A stretch of DNA of 64,000 nt from Mesorhizobium loti CJ3sym. GTDB taxonomy: Bacteria; Pseudomonadota; Alphaproteobacteria; Rhizobiales; Rhizobiaceae. The position numbers and the translations under genes were made by a program. The stretch lies in NCBI RefSeq assembly GCF_000472785.1, contig NZ_AXAL01000012.1, positions 179,870 to 243,869 of the forward strand, written 5' to 3'. Under the pieces are notes generated by a model that saw only the letters and a list, made by a program, of their open reading frames with translations, did no database searches and was not told the DNA's origin. Below, one piece after another: positions 27,701 through 35,926 of the stretch. The stretch's first letter is position 1. Each line of letters begins with the position of its first letter.

Positions 27701-30700
27701 GCGCGTCGATGAAGCGGATAGCTCGATCGCCTCGCTCTCGACGTTGAACAGCGCCTACGCTTCCGCCGTCGGGTCGACCTCTGTCGCCAGCCTGTCCTTC
27801 GCCAATCGCCAGATCGAAACCGCGGCCACCACCTTCGCCCTCAATCAGGCGCTCACGGTCGGTACCGGTACGCTCGCGCTGTCATTAAATGGCACGCTGA
27901 CGCAAGGGGCGACCGGCAACGCCATCACCGCCGGTTCCCTATGGCTCGGCGGCACGGGCTCGTTCGCGGTCAATGGCGCCGGCAACCAGATCAGCAGCGT
28001 CGCCGGCAATATCGGTTCCGTCGATCTGCGCGACGGCGCAAACCTGACGGTCGCAAGCGCCTCCAATGCCCGCGGCGTCGGCACAAGCGGGGTCAACGCT
28101 ACGGGTTCCGTCAAGCTGCAGACAACGGGCGACCTGACCATCGCGGCGAACGCGCCGGTCAGCGGAGCGAACCCCGTGCTTGCCGCTGGCGGCCAATTCA
28201 TCAACAACCGCGGCAGCGATGCCGTCACCGCTTCCAGCGGACGCTGGCTGGTCTATGCGGCGAGCCCGACCGGCAACACATTCGGCAATCTGGACAGCGG
28301 CAGCACGGCGATCTGGAACACGACGGCTGGTGCAGCGGTGAGCGCGGCCGGCAACCGCTACGTCTTTGCCTATCAGCCGACACTGACCTTCACGTCCAAC
28401 AATGCGACGAAGACCTATGGCGACACCGCCCTGCCGCCGCTGACTTATTCGGTGGCGGGCTACCAGACCGGCGTGATCGGCGCTTATCTCGGCGATACCG
28501 CCACCACGGCCTTCAGCGGCGGCCCAAGCGTGACGTCCGTCAATCCACCGAGCAACACACAGGCCGGCGCCGGGTCCTATGCAATCACAGTCAGCGCCGG
28601 GAGCCTCGCGGCATTAAGCGGCTATGGCTTCGCCTACAACAGCGCGGGCCTGCTTACCATCGGCAAGCGCGCGGTGACGGTGACGGTGACGCCGGGCCAG
28701 GGCAAGACCTATGGCGATGCCAATCCGTCGTCCTATGCGTACACCGTTTCGGATCTGGGCGCCGGTGTGGCTCTGGTCGGCAGTCTTAGCCGCACGGGCG
28801 GGAACAATGCCGGGACTTACGCCATCACCCAGAATACCATTACCAATGCCAACAATTCGAACTACGACATCACCTATGTCGGCGCCAATTTCACCATAGG
28901 CCAGCGGGCGATCACCGTGACTGCCGCCGGCAAAAGCCGCACTTACGGAAGCAGCAATCCGACGTTCACCTATCAGCTCACATCGGGTAGTCTTGTCGGC
29001 AGCGACAGCCTGACCGGCGCCCTGACGACATCGGCGACAACAGCGTCCGACGTTGGCAGCTACGCCATCACGCAAGGCACCCTCAACAACAACAACTATG
29101 CGATCACCTATGTCGGCGCCAACCTGGGGGTGACGCCCCGCGCCATCACGGTGACAGCCGATGCCAAGACCCGCATCTATGGCGATGCCAACCCCGCGCT
29201 GACTTATCACCTGACCTCAGGCAGCTACGTCAATGGCGACAGCCTGAGCGGTGCGCTGGCGACAACGGCGACGACGGCATCCGGTGTCGGCAGCTACGGC
29301 ATCACGCAAGGCACGCTCGCCAACGGCAACTATGCCATCACCTATGTCGGCGCCAACCTGTCGGTCACGAAGCGTGCCATCACGGTGACAGCCGACGCCA
29401 AGAGCCATGCCTATGGCGACGCCAATCCGGCGCTGACCTATCAGCTGACCTCGGGCAACCTGGTTAACAGCGACAGCCTTGGCGGTTCGTTGGCGACAAC
29501 AGCGACGACGGCATCCGGTGTCGGCAGCTACGGCATCACCCAGGGCACGCTTGCCAACAGCAACTATACGATCAGCTACGTCGGCGCCAACCTGTCGGTG
29601 ACGAAGCGCGCCATCACAGTGACAGCCGATGCCAAGAGCCGTGCCTATGGCGACGCCAATCCTGCACTGACCTACCAGCTGACCTCAGGCAATCTGGTTA
29701 ACAGCGACACCTTGACGGGTGCGCTGGCCACAACGGCGACGGTGACATCCGGTGTCGGCAGTTACGGCATCACGCAGGGCACGCTCGCCAACAGCAACTA
29801 TACGATCACCTATGTCGGCGGCAATCTGGCGGTGACGCAGCGTGCCATCACGGTGACGGCCGATGCCAAGAGCCGGACCTATGGCGACAGCAATCCGGCA
29901 CTGACCTATCAGCTGACCTCGGGCAATTTCGTCACTGGCGACAGCCTCACGGGATCGCTCGCAACAACAGCGACGACCACATCTGGTGTCGGCGGCTACG
30001 GCATCACACAGGGCACGCTCGCCAACAGCAATTATGCGATCAACTATGTCGGCGCGAACCTTTCCGTGACGCCGCGCGCGGTCACGGTCACGGCCAATGC
30101 CGGGCAAGGCAAGACCTACGGTGATGCCGACCCGTCGTCCTATGGCTACAGTTACACCGACCTTGGCGATGGTGCTGCGCTGGTGGGCGCCCTTGATCGG
30201 GCGAACGGGGAGGATGCCGGGACTTACCTCATCGGCCAAGGCTCGCTGACCAACGGCAACAATTCGAACTACGACATCACCTATGTCGGCGCCGGTTTCA
30301 GCATCGGCAAGCGCGCCATTACGGTGACGGCCAATTCCGGCCAGGGCAAGACCTATGGCGAGGCCGATCCGTCGTCCTACGGCTACAGCGTTTCCGACCT
30401 CGGCAGCGGTGCGGCACTGGTTGGCGCGCTCGATCGGGTGGCGGGCGAGGATGCCAACACCTATGCCATCGGCCGCGGCACCCTGACGGATGTGACCAAC
30501 TCCAACTACAACATCAGCTATGTCGGTTCGAACTTCACCATCGGCAAGCGGTCGGTGACGGTCACGGCAACTGCCGGGCAAGGGAAGACTTACGGCGATG
30601 CCGATCCGTCCCTGGGCTATTCGGTTTCCGACCTTGGCAGCGGGGCGGCGCTTGTCGGTGCGCTCGATCGGGCAACCGGCGAGGATGTCGACACCTATGC

Positions 30701-32411
30701 GATCGGCCAGGGCACGATCACCAACGCCGCCAACTCCAACTATGACATCACCTATGTCGGGGCGGATTTCAGCATCGGCAAGCGGTCAGTGACGGTCACG
30801 GCCAATTCCGGGCAAGGCAAGACCTACGGCAATGCCGATCCGTCGTCCTATTTCTATACGGTCTCCGACCTTGGCAACGGCGCGGCCCTCGTCGGCACGC
30901 TTGATCGCGCGGCAGGCGAAGCTGTCGGGACCTATGCGATCGGGCAGGGTACGCTGACCGACGCCAACAACTCCAACTACGACATCAGCTATGTCGGTTC
31001 GGATTTTACCATCGGCAAACGCGCCATAACGGTGACGGCCAATTCGGGTCAGGGCAAGACCTATGGCGACAGCGATCCGCTATACTATGGCTACACCGTT
31101 TCGGATCTCGGCAATGGTGTTGACCTGGTTGGTTCTCTCGACCGTGTGGCGGGCGAAAGCGCGGGAACCTACGCCATAGGCCAAGGCACTCTCGCGAGCT
31201 CGAATGCCGACTACGACATCACCTATGTCGGCGCCGACTTCACCATCGGCAAACGCGCCGTTACGGTCACGGCCAATGCCGGCCAGGGCAAGATTTATGG
31301 CGATGCGGATCCGTCGTCCTACGGCTACAGCTACTCCGATCTCGGCAATGGCGTGGCACTGGTCGGAGCGCTTGACCGTGCTTCGGGCGAGAATGCCGGC
31401 ACCTATGGAATCGGCCAGGGCACACTGACCAACGCTGACAATTCGAACTATGACATCACCTATGTCGGTGCCGACTTCAGCATCGCCAAGCGGGCGGTGA
31501 CGGTGACGGCGACTGCCGGGCAAGGCAAGACCTATGGCGATATCGATCCGTCCTCGTACAGCTATACGTCCACCAGCCTCGGCACCGGCGTGGCGCTGGT
31601 TGGCGCTCTCGACCGCACTGCCGGAGAGACGGTCGGCAACTATGCGATCGGCCAGGGCGGTATCACCAACGAGGCCAATCCAAACTACGACATCAGCTAT
31701 GCAGGAGCCGACTTCAGAATCGCCAAACGAGCGGTGACGGTCACGGCGAATGCCGGTCAGGGCAAGACCTATGGCGATGCAGATCCGTCGTCCTATGGCT
31801 ACAGCTATTCCTATCTTGGCAATGGCGTCGCCCTGGTCGGCGCGCTGGACAGGGCCGCCGGTGAGAATGCAGGCAGCTATGAAATCGGCCAGGGTACGCT
31901 GACGAACATGGCAAACTCGAACTACGACATCACCTATGTCAGCTCGGATTTCACCATCGGCAAGCGCGCCATCACGGTCGTGGCGGATGCGCAAAGCCGG
32001 CCGCAAGGCACGCCCAATCCCGCGTTCACCTACACGATCGGCGGACTGGGACTGGTCGGCAGCGATACGCTCACCGGCGCGCTCTCGACCGATGCTACGC
32101 CTGCCGGCATCCCGGGCAACTACGCGATCGAACAGGGAAGCCTCACTGCTTCGGCCAATTATGAGCTGACCTATATCGGCGCCGATCTGGTCGTCACGCC
32201 GCCCAACACCGTCCCGGCACCGGATGCAGCCAGCACCGTCGCCTACAGCGCGGCCGGCCATGGTGGCGGCCAGCCGGGTCCCGTGTTCTTCACCGGGCAG
32301 CCCGCCAGTGGCGACGCCCGGGCGCTGGTCGAGGATCCGCGCCTCGATGGTCCCGCCTTCTGCCAGAATATGGCGCAGACCGCGTCGGTCTGTGTTGCAT
32401 CCATCCAGTAA
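24771..32411 (+). CDS. TpsA filamentous haemagglutinin-like exoprotein with MBG/YDG repeats
   Basis: The 2546-residue secreted protein has a signal sequence (LLASTALVGFTSARAQ, ending near residue 40). A TPS haemagglutination-activity domain (about 40-290) follows with VNWQSFSIGAGATVNIDQP and the hallmark VFLVNPNGIAI. A GLUG-like beta-helix portion runs from about 620 to 770 (VGLFGFVGAGGLVQNIGV, GGLIGENDG, GGLVGVNYG). From residue 1299 to 2476 there are fifteen tandem 78-79-residue MBG/YDG-type repeats, preceded by one divergent copy. The tail has two cysteines ten residues apart near the end (FCQNMAQTASVCVASIQ). It should be exported by the TpsB encoded just before it and act as an adhesin or biofilm factor. 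No toxin domain is visible, so a contact-dependent inhibition role is unlikely. Confidence 0.93.
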   Translation: MSMQRQPLSPRNLNRTSAPLMALLLASTALVGFTSARAQELPTGGSVASGGVTISNPSSSQLSIKQSTSSAIVNWQSFSIGAGATVNIDQPTSTSTMLNRVTGGTRSTIAGQLNANGQVFLVNPNGIAISKTGKVSAAGFVGSSLDISDDDFKAGKLQFQGKGASAAVSNEGSISIGRGGYAALIGGSVDNAGSISVPLGKVGLGSGEKATLDLSGDGFLQVSVPTKADGSSALVGNSGLISADGGTVELKAAAVRDAARQAVKMSGVIEARTVSGQSGAIVLGGDEGPVEITGTLDASAKSGGKGGKITVTGRKLKLKHAVIDASGKHGGGTVKIGGDKQGSGSLQRAATTEVDAATTINADATGTGDGGIVIVWSDEQTNFAGKISARGGEDGGNGGFTEVSGKQHLDYTGEVDLRARFGDTGDLLLDPYNVTISNAVGNTGGSFSANTNDSVINVTTLQNQLALANVTISTGSGGSQAGDITIAAPISWNTNTLTLNAYHSIVFNVNAMIGGVGGLSLVTNNGGSGGTISYALGAEITFTGTQGAQALSINGLGYTLIYDVNQLQAINSGLTGSYALAKNIDASATSGWNSGLGFISLGTDGNSNILNTNGFTGTFDGLGHAVDKLSVTQPTAQYVGLFGFVGAGGLVQNIGVTNATVRGFRTLGGIVGYNAGTLTQSYSSGQIYVTQYGSTSGGLIGENDGALSDSFSTVVVNARDSNSAGGAVGFNNFGTIDRVYAMGAVDGGSAGANAGGLVGVNYGYSFVGQGGRITDSYSTGAVSGGWNVGAFIGNNLYDGTITGAYDTSTSGPYNTSSSAKPAIGGGTTGPNVNIVGLSTASFQNGGLSGLSAAYGGGAGGLYPYLKAFYPNGAQAVSGIAYRDAGNTPLISGTGQPFYTKNPGLVSAVSNGVSLGTVSTGVNGYYYIVVPTGQISGSVLAFTTADIDPDNSSGARNGVTFRTGVSGNAANLNVYGDWRVDEADSSIASLSTLNSAYASAVGSTSVASLSFANRQIETAATTFALNQALTVGTGTLALSLNGTLTQGATGNAITAGSLWLGGTGSFAVNGAGNQISSVAGNIGSVDLRDGANLTVASASNARGVGTSGVNATGSVKLQTTGDLTIAANAPVSGANPVLAAGGQFINNRGSDAVTASSGRWLVYAASPTGNTFGNLDSGSTAIWNTTAGAAVSAAGNRYVFAYQPTLTFTSNNATKTYGDTALPPLTYSVAGYQTGVIGAYLGDTATTAFSGGPSVTSVNPPSNTQAGAGSYAITVSAGSLAALSGYGFAYNSAGLLTIGKRAVTVTVTPGQGKTYGDANPSSYAYTVSDLGAGVALVGSLSRTGGNNAGTYAITQNTITNANNSNYDITYVGANFTIGQRAITVTAAGKSRTYGSSNPTFTYQLTSGSLVGSDSLTGALTTSATTASDVGSYAITQGTLNNNNYAITYVGANLGVTPRAITVTADAKTRIYGDANPALTYHLTSGSYVNGDSLSGALATTATTASGVGSYGITQGTLANGNYAITYVGANLSVTKRAITVTADAKSHAYGDANPALTYQLTSGNLVNSDSLGGSLATTATTASGVGSYGITQGTLANSNYTISYVGANLSVTKRAITVTADAKSRAYGDANPALTYQLTSGNLVNSDTLTGALATTATVTSGVGSYGITQGTLANSNYTITYVGGNLAVTQRAITVTADAKSRTYGDSNPALTYQLTSGNFVTGDSLTGSLATTATTTSGVGGYGITQGTLANSNYAINYVGANLSVTPRAVTVTANAGQGKTYGDADPSSYGYSYTDLGDGAALVGALDRANGEDAGTYLIGQGSLTNGNNSNYDITYVGAGFSIGKRAITVTANSGQGKTYGEADPSSYGYSVSDLGSGAALVGALDRVAGEDANTYAIGRGTLTDVTNSNYNISYVGSNFTIGKRSVTVTATAGQGKTYGDADPSLGYSVSDLGSGAALVGALDRATGEDVDTYAIGQGTITNAANSNYDITYVGADFSIGKRSVTVTANSGQGKTYGNADPSSYFYTVSDLGNGAALVGTLDRAAGEAVGTYAIGQGTLTDANNSNYDISYVGSDFTIGKRAITVTANSGQGKTYGDSDPLYYGYTVSDLGNGVDLVGSLDRVAGESAGTYAIGQGTLASSNADYDITYVGADFTIGKRAVTVTANAGQGKIYGDADPSSYGYSYSDLGNGVALVGALDRASGENAGTYGIGQGTLTNADNSNYDITYVGADFSIAKRAVTVTATAGQGKTYGDIDPSSYSYTSTSLGTGVALVGALDRTAGETVGNYAIGQGGITNEANPNYDISYAGADFRIAKRAVTVTANAGQGKTYGDADPSSYGYSYSYLGNGVALVGALDRAAGENAGSYEIGQGTLTNMANSNYDITYVSSDFTIGKRAITVVADAQSRPQGTPNPAFTYTIGGLGLVGSDTLTGALSTDATPAGIPGNYAIEQGSLTASANYELTYIGADLVVTPPNTVPAPDAASTVAYSAAGHGGGQPGPVFFTGQPASGDARALVEDPRLDGPAFCQNMAQTASVCVASIQ
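28665..32198 (+). repeat. Tandem array of fifteen MBG/YDG-type coding repeats
   Basis: Each unit is about 234-237 bp and begins with codons for (K/Q/P)R(A/S)(I/V)TV. Two sub-types are visible. Type A (GQGKTYGDADPSSY ... LVGALDRAAGE ... NSNYDITYVGADF) occurs once first and then eight times in a row. Type B (DAKSRTYGDANPALTYQLTS ... GITQGTLANSNY) occurs five times between those blocks and once, diverged, at the end. The A-B5-A8-B order shows block amplification. The high DNA similarity between neighbouring copies makes length variation and assembly error likely here. Confidence 0.9.
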
Positions 32412-32641
32412 GGAGCGCGTTGCCGGTCAATGCCCCGGCGCGTCATCGTCCTTTGCGTCGGCTTCGGTATCCTGGTCGTGAACCTTTGCCAGCCGGGCAT
32501 GGCCTGGCTGAGCGTGGCACCGCGAATATGGTCGGCCAGCCGCAGCTGCTGGCGCAACGCCAGGCGCATGGCGGCGCGGGCGAAGCCCAGGAAAGTTGAC
32601 AGTTTGTGATCGAAGCGGTGAGCCGGCTTCCCATGCCCACC

Positions 32642-35600
32642 TCACTCGCCGGGCTGCACACCTGGCTGCCAGGGGTACCGGGTCCGCGAGCGCAACTGCC
32701 GGCCCCAGCGACCGAGGCGGTCGACATAGATGTAGATCACCGGCGTCGTGTAGAGGGTCAGGATCTGGCTCAGGATCAGGCCGCCGACGATGGCGATGCC
32801 GAGCGGCTGGCGCAGTTCGGCACCCTCGCCAAGGCCGATGGCCAACGGCACGGCGCCGAACAGTGCTGCCATGGTCGTCATCATGATCGGACGGAAGCGC
32901 AGCAGGCACGCCTGATAGATGGCCTCATGCGCCGGCTTGCCTTCGTTGCGTTCGGCAGCCAGCGCGAAGTCGATCATCATGATCGCGTTTTTCTTGACGA
33001 TGCCGATCAGGAGGATGATGCCGATCAGCGCCATGATCGAGAACTCGATGTTGAACAGGGTCAGCGCCAGCAAGGCGCCGACGCCGGCCGAGGGCAAGGT
33101 CGAGAGTATGGTCAGCGGGTGCGCGTAGCTTTCGTAGAGAATGCCGAGCACGACATAGACGGCAATCAGCGCGGCAAGGATCAGCAATGGCTGATCGGAG
33201 AGCGAGTCCTGGAAGACGCGCGCCGTGCCCTGGAAACTGCCATGGATGGTGGCCGGCATGCCGATACGGTCGGCGGCCGCGTTGATGGCCGCGACGCCGT
33301 CGCTGAGGGCTACGCCCGGCGCCAGATTGAACGACAGCGTGGTGGCGACGAACAGGCCCTGGTGGTTGACCGAAAGCGGCGTGCTGCCGGGGCCGTAATG
33401 CGCGACGGCCGACAGCGGTACCATCGTCTCTTGTCCGGTGCTGACCGCCGAACCGGTCGAAGCCGCCGTCCTGCCGGTGCTGGTGATGGAATTGTTGGCC
33501 TGGTTGCGCGCGGCGTCGGCGGCGACCGACTGAGCCGAGGTGGACTGGCCTGATACAGCGAATGTACCGGCGACCGCATTGCTCGCCTGCGAACCATGCA
33601 CCGAGCCGCCCGATGTGCTGACATAGACCTTGTTCAGCGCGTCCGGATTCTGCCAGTACTGCGGCGCCACCTCCATGATGACATGATACTGGTTGCGCTG
33701 GACATAGATGGTGGAGACCTGGCGCTGTCCGAAGGCGTCGTAGAGCGTGTTGTCGATCTGGCTGGCGGTTATGCCGAGTCGCGTTGCCGTATCGCGGTCG
33801 ATGGTGACGTCCGCTTCCAGGCCCTTGTTCTGCTGGTCTGAGTTGACGTCGGTGAGCCTGGGTTCCGTCTGCAGAGCGGCGGCGAGCTTTGGCGCCCATT
33901 CCGCAAGCTCGTCGAAACTGTCGCCCTGCAAGGTGTACTGGTACTGCGCGTTCGACTGCCGCCCGCCGACGCGGATATCCTGCACCGCCTGCAGGAAAAG
34001 TGTGGCGCCCGGCACCACTGCCAGCTCGGGCCGCAGCCTGGCGATGACCTGGTCGGCGGAGATCTTGCGCACGGCCAGCGGCTTCAGCGACACGAACATG
34101 AAGCCGGAATTGGTCTGGCCGCCGCCGGTGAAGCCGACCGCGGTGTCGACGGCCGGATCCTTGCTGACGATGTCGGCGAACTGGCTGAGCTTCTGCGACA
34201 TCGATTGGAAGGAGGTCGCCTGGTCGGCCTGGATCGAGCCGGTCAGCCGTCCGGTATCCTGCTGCGGGAAGAAGCCTTTTGGGATGGTGACATAGAGGTA
34301 GCCATTGAGGCAAAGCGTGGCCGCCAGCACCGCCATGATCAGCAGCGGGTTGTCCAGTGCCCAGGACAGCGACCGGCGATAACCACTCAGCATGCCCTCG
34401 AAGATACTCTCGCTCAAGCGGTAGAGCCGGCCGTGTTCACGTTCTCGCTCGGGTCGCAGCAGGATCGAGCACATCATCGGGGTGGTGGTCAGCGATATGA
34501 CGAGCGAGACCAGGATCGCCGCCGAGAGTGTTATGGCGAATTCGCGAAACAACCGTCCGACAATGCCGCCCATCAGCAGGATCGGGATGAAGACGGCGAT
34601 CAGCGACAGGCTCATCGACAGCACGGTGAAGCCGACTTCCTGGGAGCCCTTGATCGCCGCCTCCATGCGGCCCATGCCGGAAGCGGTGTGACGGGCGATG
34701 TTTTCGAGCACGACGATGGCGTCGTCGACGACGAAGCCGGTGGCCACCGTCATCGCCATCAGCGACAGATTGTCTATGCTGAAGCCCATCAGGTACATGG
34801 CGCCCAGCGTGCCGACCAGGGATACGGGCACCGCCACGATCGGCACCAGCGCCGAGCGCACGTCGCGCAGGAAGGCGAAGACGACGAGGATCACCAGGCC
34901 GATGGCGATCATCAGCGTCTGCGCGACCTCGCTCAGCGAGGCGCGGATGGTGGTCGAGCGGTCGACCGCCAACGACAGGTCGATGGCCGGCGAGATTGAG
35001 GCGCGCAACGTCGGCAACAGCGCCTTCACCCGGTCCACCGTCGCGATGATGTTGGCGTTGGGCGACCGGTTGAGGATGATCAGCACGCCCGGCTTGCCGT
35101 TGGCGAGACCGGCATTGCGGATGTTCTCGACGGAATCGTTGACCTGGCCGACATCGGAAAGCCTGACCGGCGCGCCGTTGCGGTAGGCAACGATCAGCGA
35201 GCGGTAGGCGTCGGCCTGGTTGGCCTGGTCGTTGGCGTAGATCTGATAACGCTGCTGGCCGACGTCGATGGCGCCCTTGGGGCTGTGGGCGTTGGCCGAG
35301 GCAAGGGCGGCACGCACATCCTCCAGGCCGATGCCGTAATCATAGAGCACCTGCGGGTTGAGCTCGACGCGCACCGCCGGCAGCGAGCTGCCGCCCACCG
35401 ACACCTCGCCAATGCCGTCGACCTGCGAGAGTTTCTGCGCCAGAACAGTGCTGGCTTCATCGAAGAGCTGGCCCTTGGACAAAGTGTCCGATGTCATCGA
35501 CAGGATGAGGATCGGGGCGTCGGCGGGATTGACCTTGCGATAGGTCGGGTTGGAGCGAAGGCTTGACGGCAGATCGGCACGCGCGGCGTTGATCGCTGCC

Positions 35601-35926
35601 TGGACATCACGCGCGGCGCCGTCGATGTCGCGGTCGAGGCCAAACTGCAAGGTGATGCGCGCGCTGCCGACGCTGCTCGATGAGGTCATCTCGTTGACAT
35701 CGGCGATTTCGCCGAGATGCCGCTCGAGCGGGCTGGCGACGGTGTTTGCCACCACCTGGGGGCTCGCACCAGGAAGCGAGGCCGACACCGAGATGACGGG
35801 GTAGTCGACCGCCGGCAGCGGCGCCACCGGCAATTGCGGAAACGCCACCAGTCCGGCAGCCAGCAGACCGATGGTCAGCAGCGTCGTCGCCACCGGCCGC
35901 CGGATGAAGGGAACCGACAGGTTCAT
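32642..35926 (-). CDS. mdtC: RND efflux inner-membrane transporter (MdtC-like)
   Basis: The protein (1094 residues) is an AcrB-type proton-driven pump of the hydrophobe/amphiphile efflux class. It opens with FIRRPVATTLLTIGLLAAGL and has the TM4 proton-relay region with ATGFVVDDAIVVLENIARH, LLMGGIVGRLFREFAITLSA and a C-terminal GIVKKNAIMMIDFALAAERN. It overlaps the upstream RND gene by 4 bp and lies third in an adaptor-pump-pump operon, the MdtABC layout, where two different pump subunits form a heterotrimer. A Ser/Ala/Gln-rich stretch of about 60 residues near residues 775-840 makes it longer than typical MdtC. No outer-membrane channel gene is present in the window. Confidence 0.9.
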   Translation of the reverse strand: MNLSVPFIRRPVATTLLTIGLLAAGLVAFPQLPVAPLPAVDYPVISVSASLPGASPQVVANTVASPLERHLGEIADVNEMTSSSSVGSARITLQFGLDRDIDGAARDVQAAINAARADLPSSLRSNPTYRKVNPADAPILILSMTSDTLSKGQLFDEASTVLAQKLSQVDGIGEVSVGGSSLPAVRVELNPQVLYDYGIGLEDVRAALASANAHSPKGAIDVGQQRYQIYANDQANQADAYRSLIVAYRNGAPVRLSDVGQVNDSVENIRNAGLANGKPGVLIILNRSPNANIIATVDRVKALLPTLRASISPAIDLSLAVDRSTTIRASLSEVAQTLMIAIGLVILVVFAFLRDVRSALVPIVAVPVSLVGTLGAMYLMGFSIDNLSLMAMTVATGFVVDDAIVVLENIARHTASGMGRMEAAIKGSQEVGFTVLSMSLSLIAVFIPILLMGGIVGRLFREFAITLSAAILVSLVISLTTTPMMCSILLRPEREREHGRLYRLSESIFEGMLSGYRRSLSWALDNPLLIMAVLAATLCLNGYLYVTIPKGFFPQQDTGRLTGSIQADQATSFQSMSQKLSQFADIVSKDPAVDTAVGFTGGGQTNSGFMFVSLKPLAVRKISADQVIARLRPELAVVPGATLFLQAVQDIRVGGRQSNAQYQYTLQGDSFDELAEWAPKLAAALQTEPRLTDVNSDQQNKGLEADVTIDRDTATRLGITASQIDNTLYDAFGQRQVSTIYVQRNQYHVIMEVAPQYWQNPDALNKVYVSTSGGSVHGSQASNAVAGTFAVSGQSTSAQSVAADAARNQANNSITSTGRTAASTGSAVSTGQETMVPLSAVAHYGPGSTPLSVNHQGLFVATTLSFNLAPGVALSDGVAAINAAADRIGMPATIHGSFQGTARVFQDSLSDQPLLILAALIAVYVVLGILYESYAHPLTILSTLPSAGVGALLALTLFNIEFSIMALIGIILLIGIVKKNAIMMIDFALAAERNEGKPAHEAIYQACLLRFRPIMMTTMAALFGAVPLAIGLGEGAELRQPLGIAIVGGLILSQILTLYTTPVIYIYVDRLGRWGRQLRSRTRYPWQPGVQPGE

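Noticed and set aside
28665..32198. Regular direct repeats that could suggest a CRISPR array
   Set aside because: Units of about 235 bp stay in frame and code for conserved MBG/YDG-type domains; no short repeats with unique spacers.
31080..32261. Minus-strand frame of 393 codons with repetitive sequence
   Set aside because: It is antisense to the TpsA repeats and its repetition mirrors theirs.
24771..32411. TpsA as a contact-dependent inhibition (CdiA) toxin
   Set aside because: No pretoxin motif, no C-terminal toxin domain and no small immunity gene follows; the protein ends shortly after the repeat array.
32412..32641. Possible decayed gene between tpsA and mdtC (minus-strand, FARAAMRLALRQQLRLADHI)
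   Set aside because: The frame is short, lacks a start with a ribosome site and has no recognised family; too weak to annotate.
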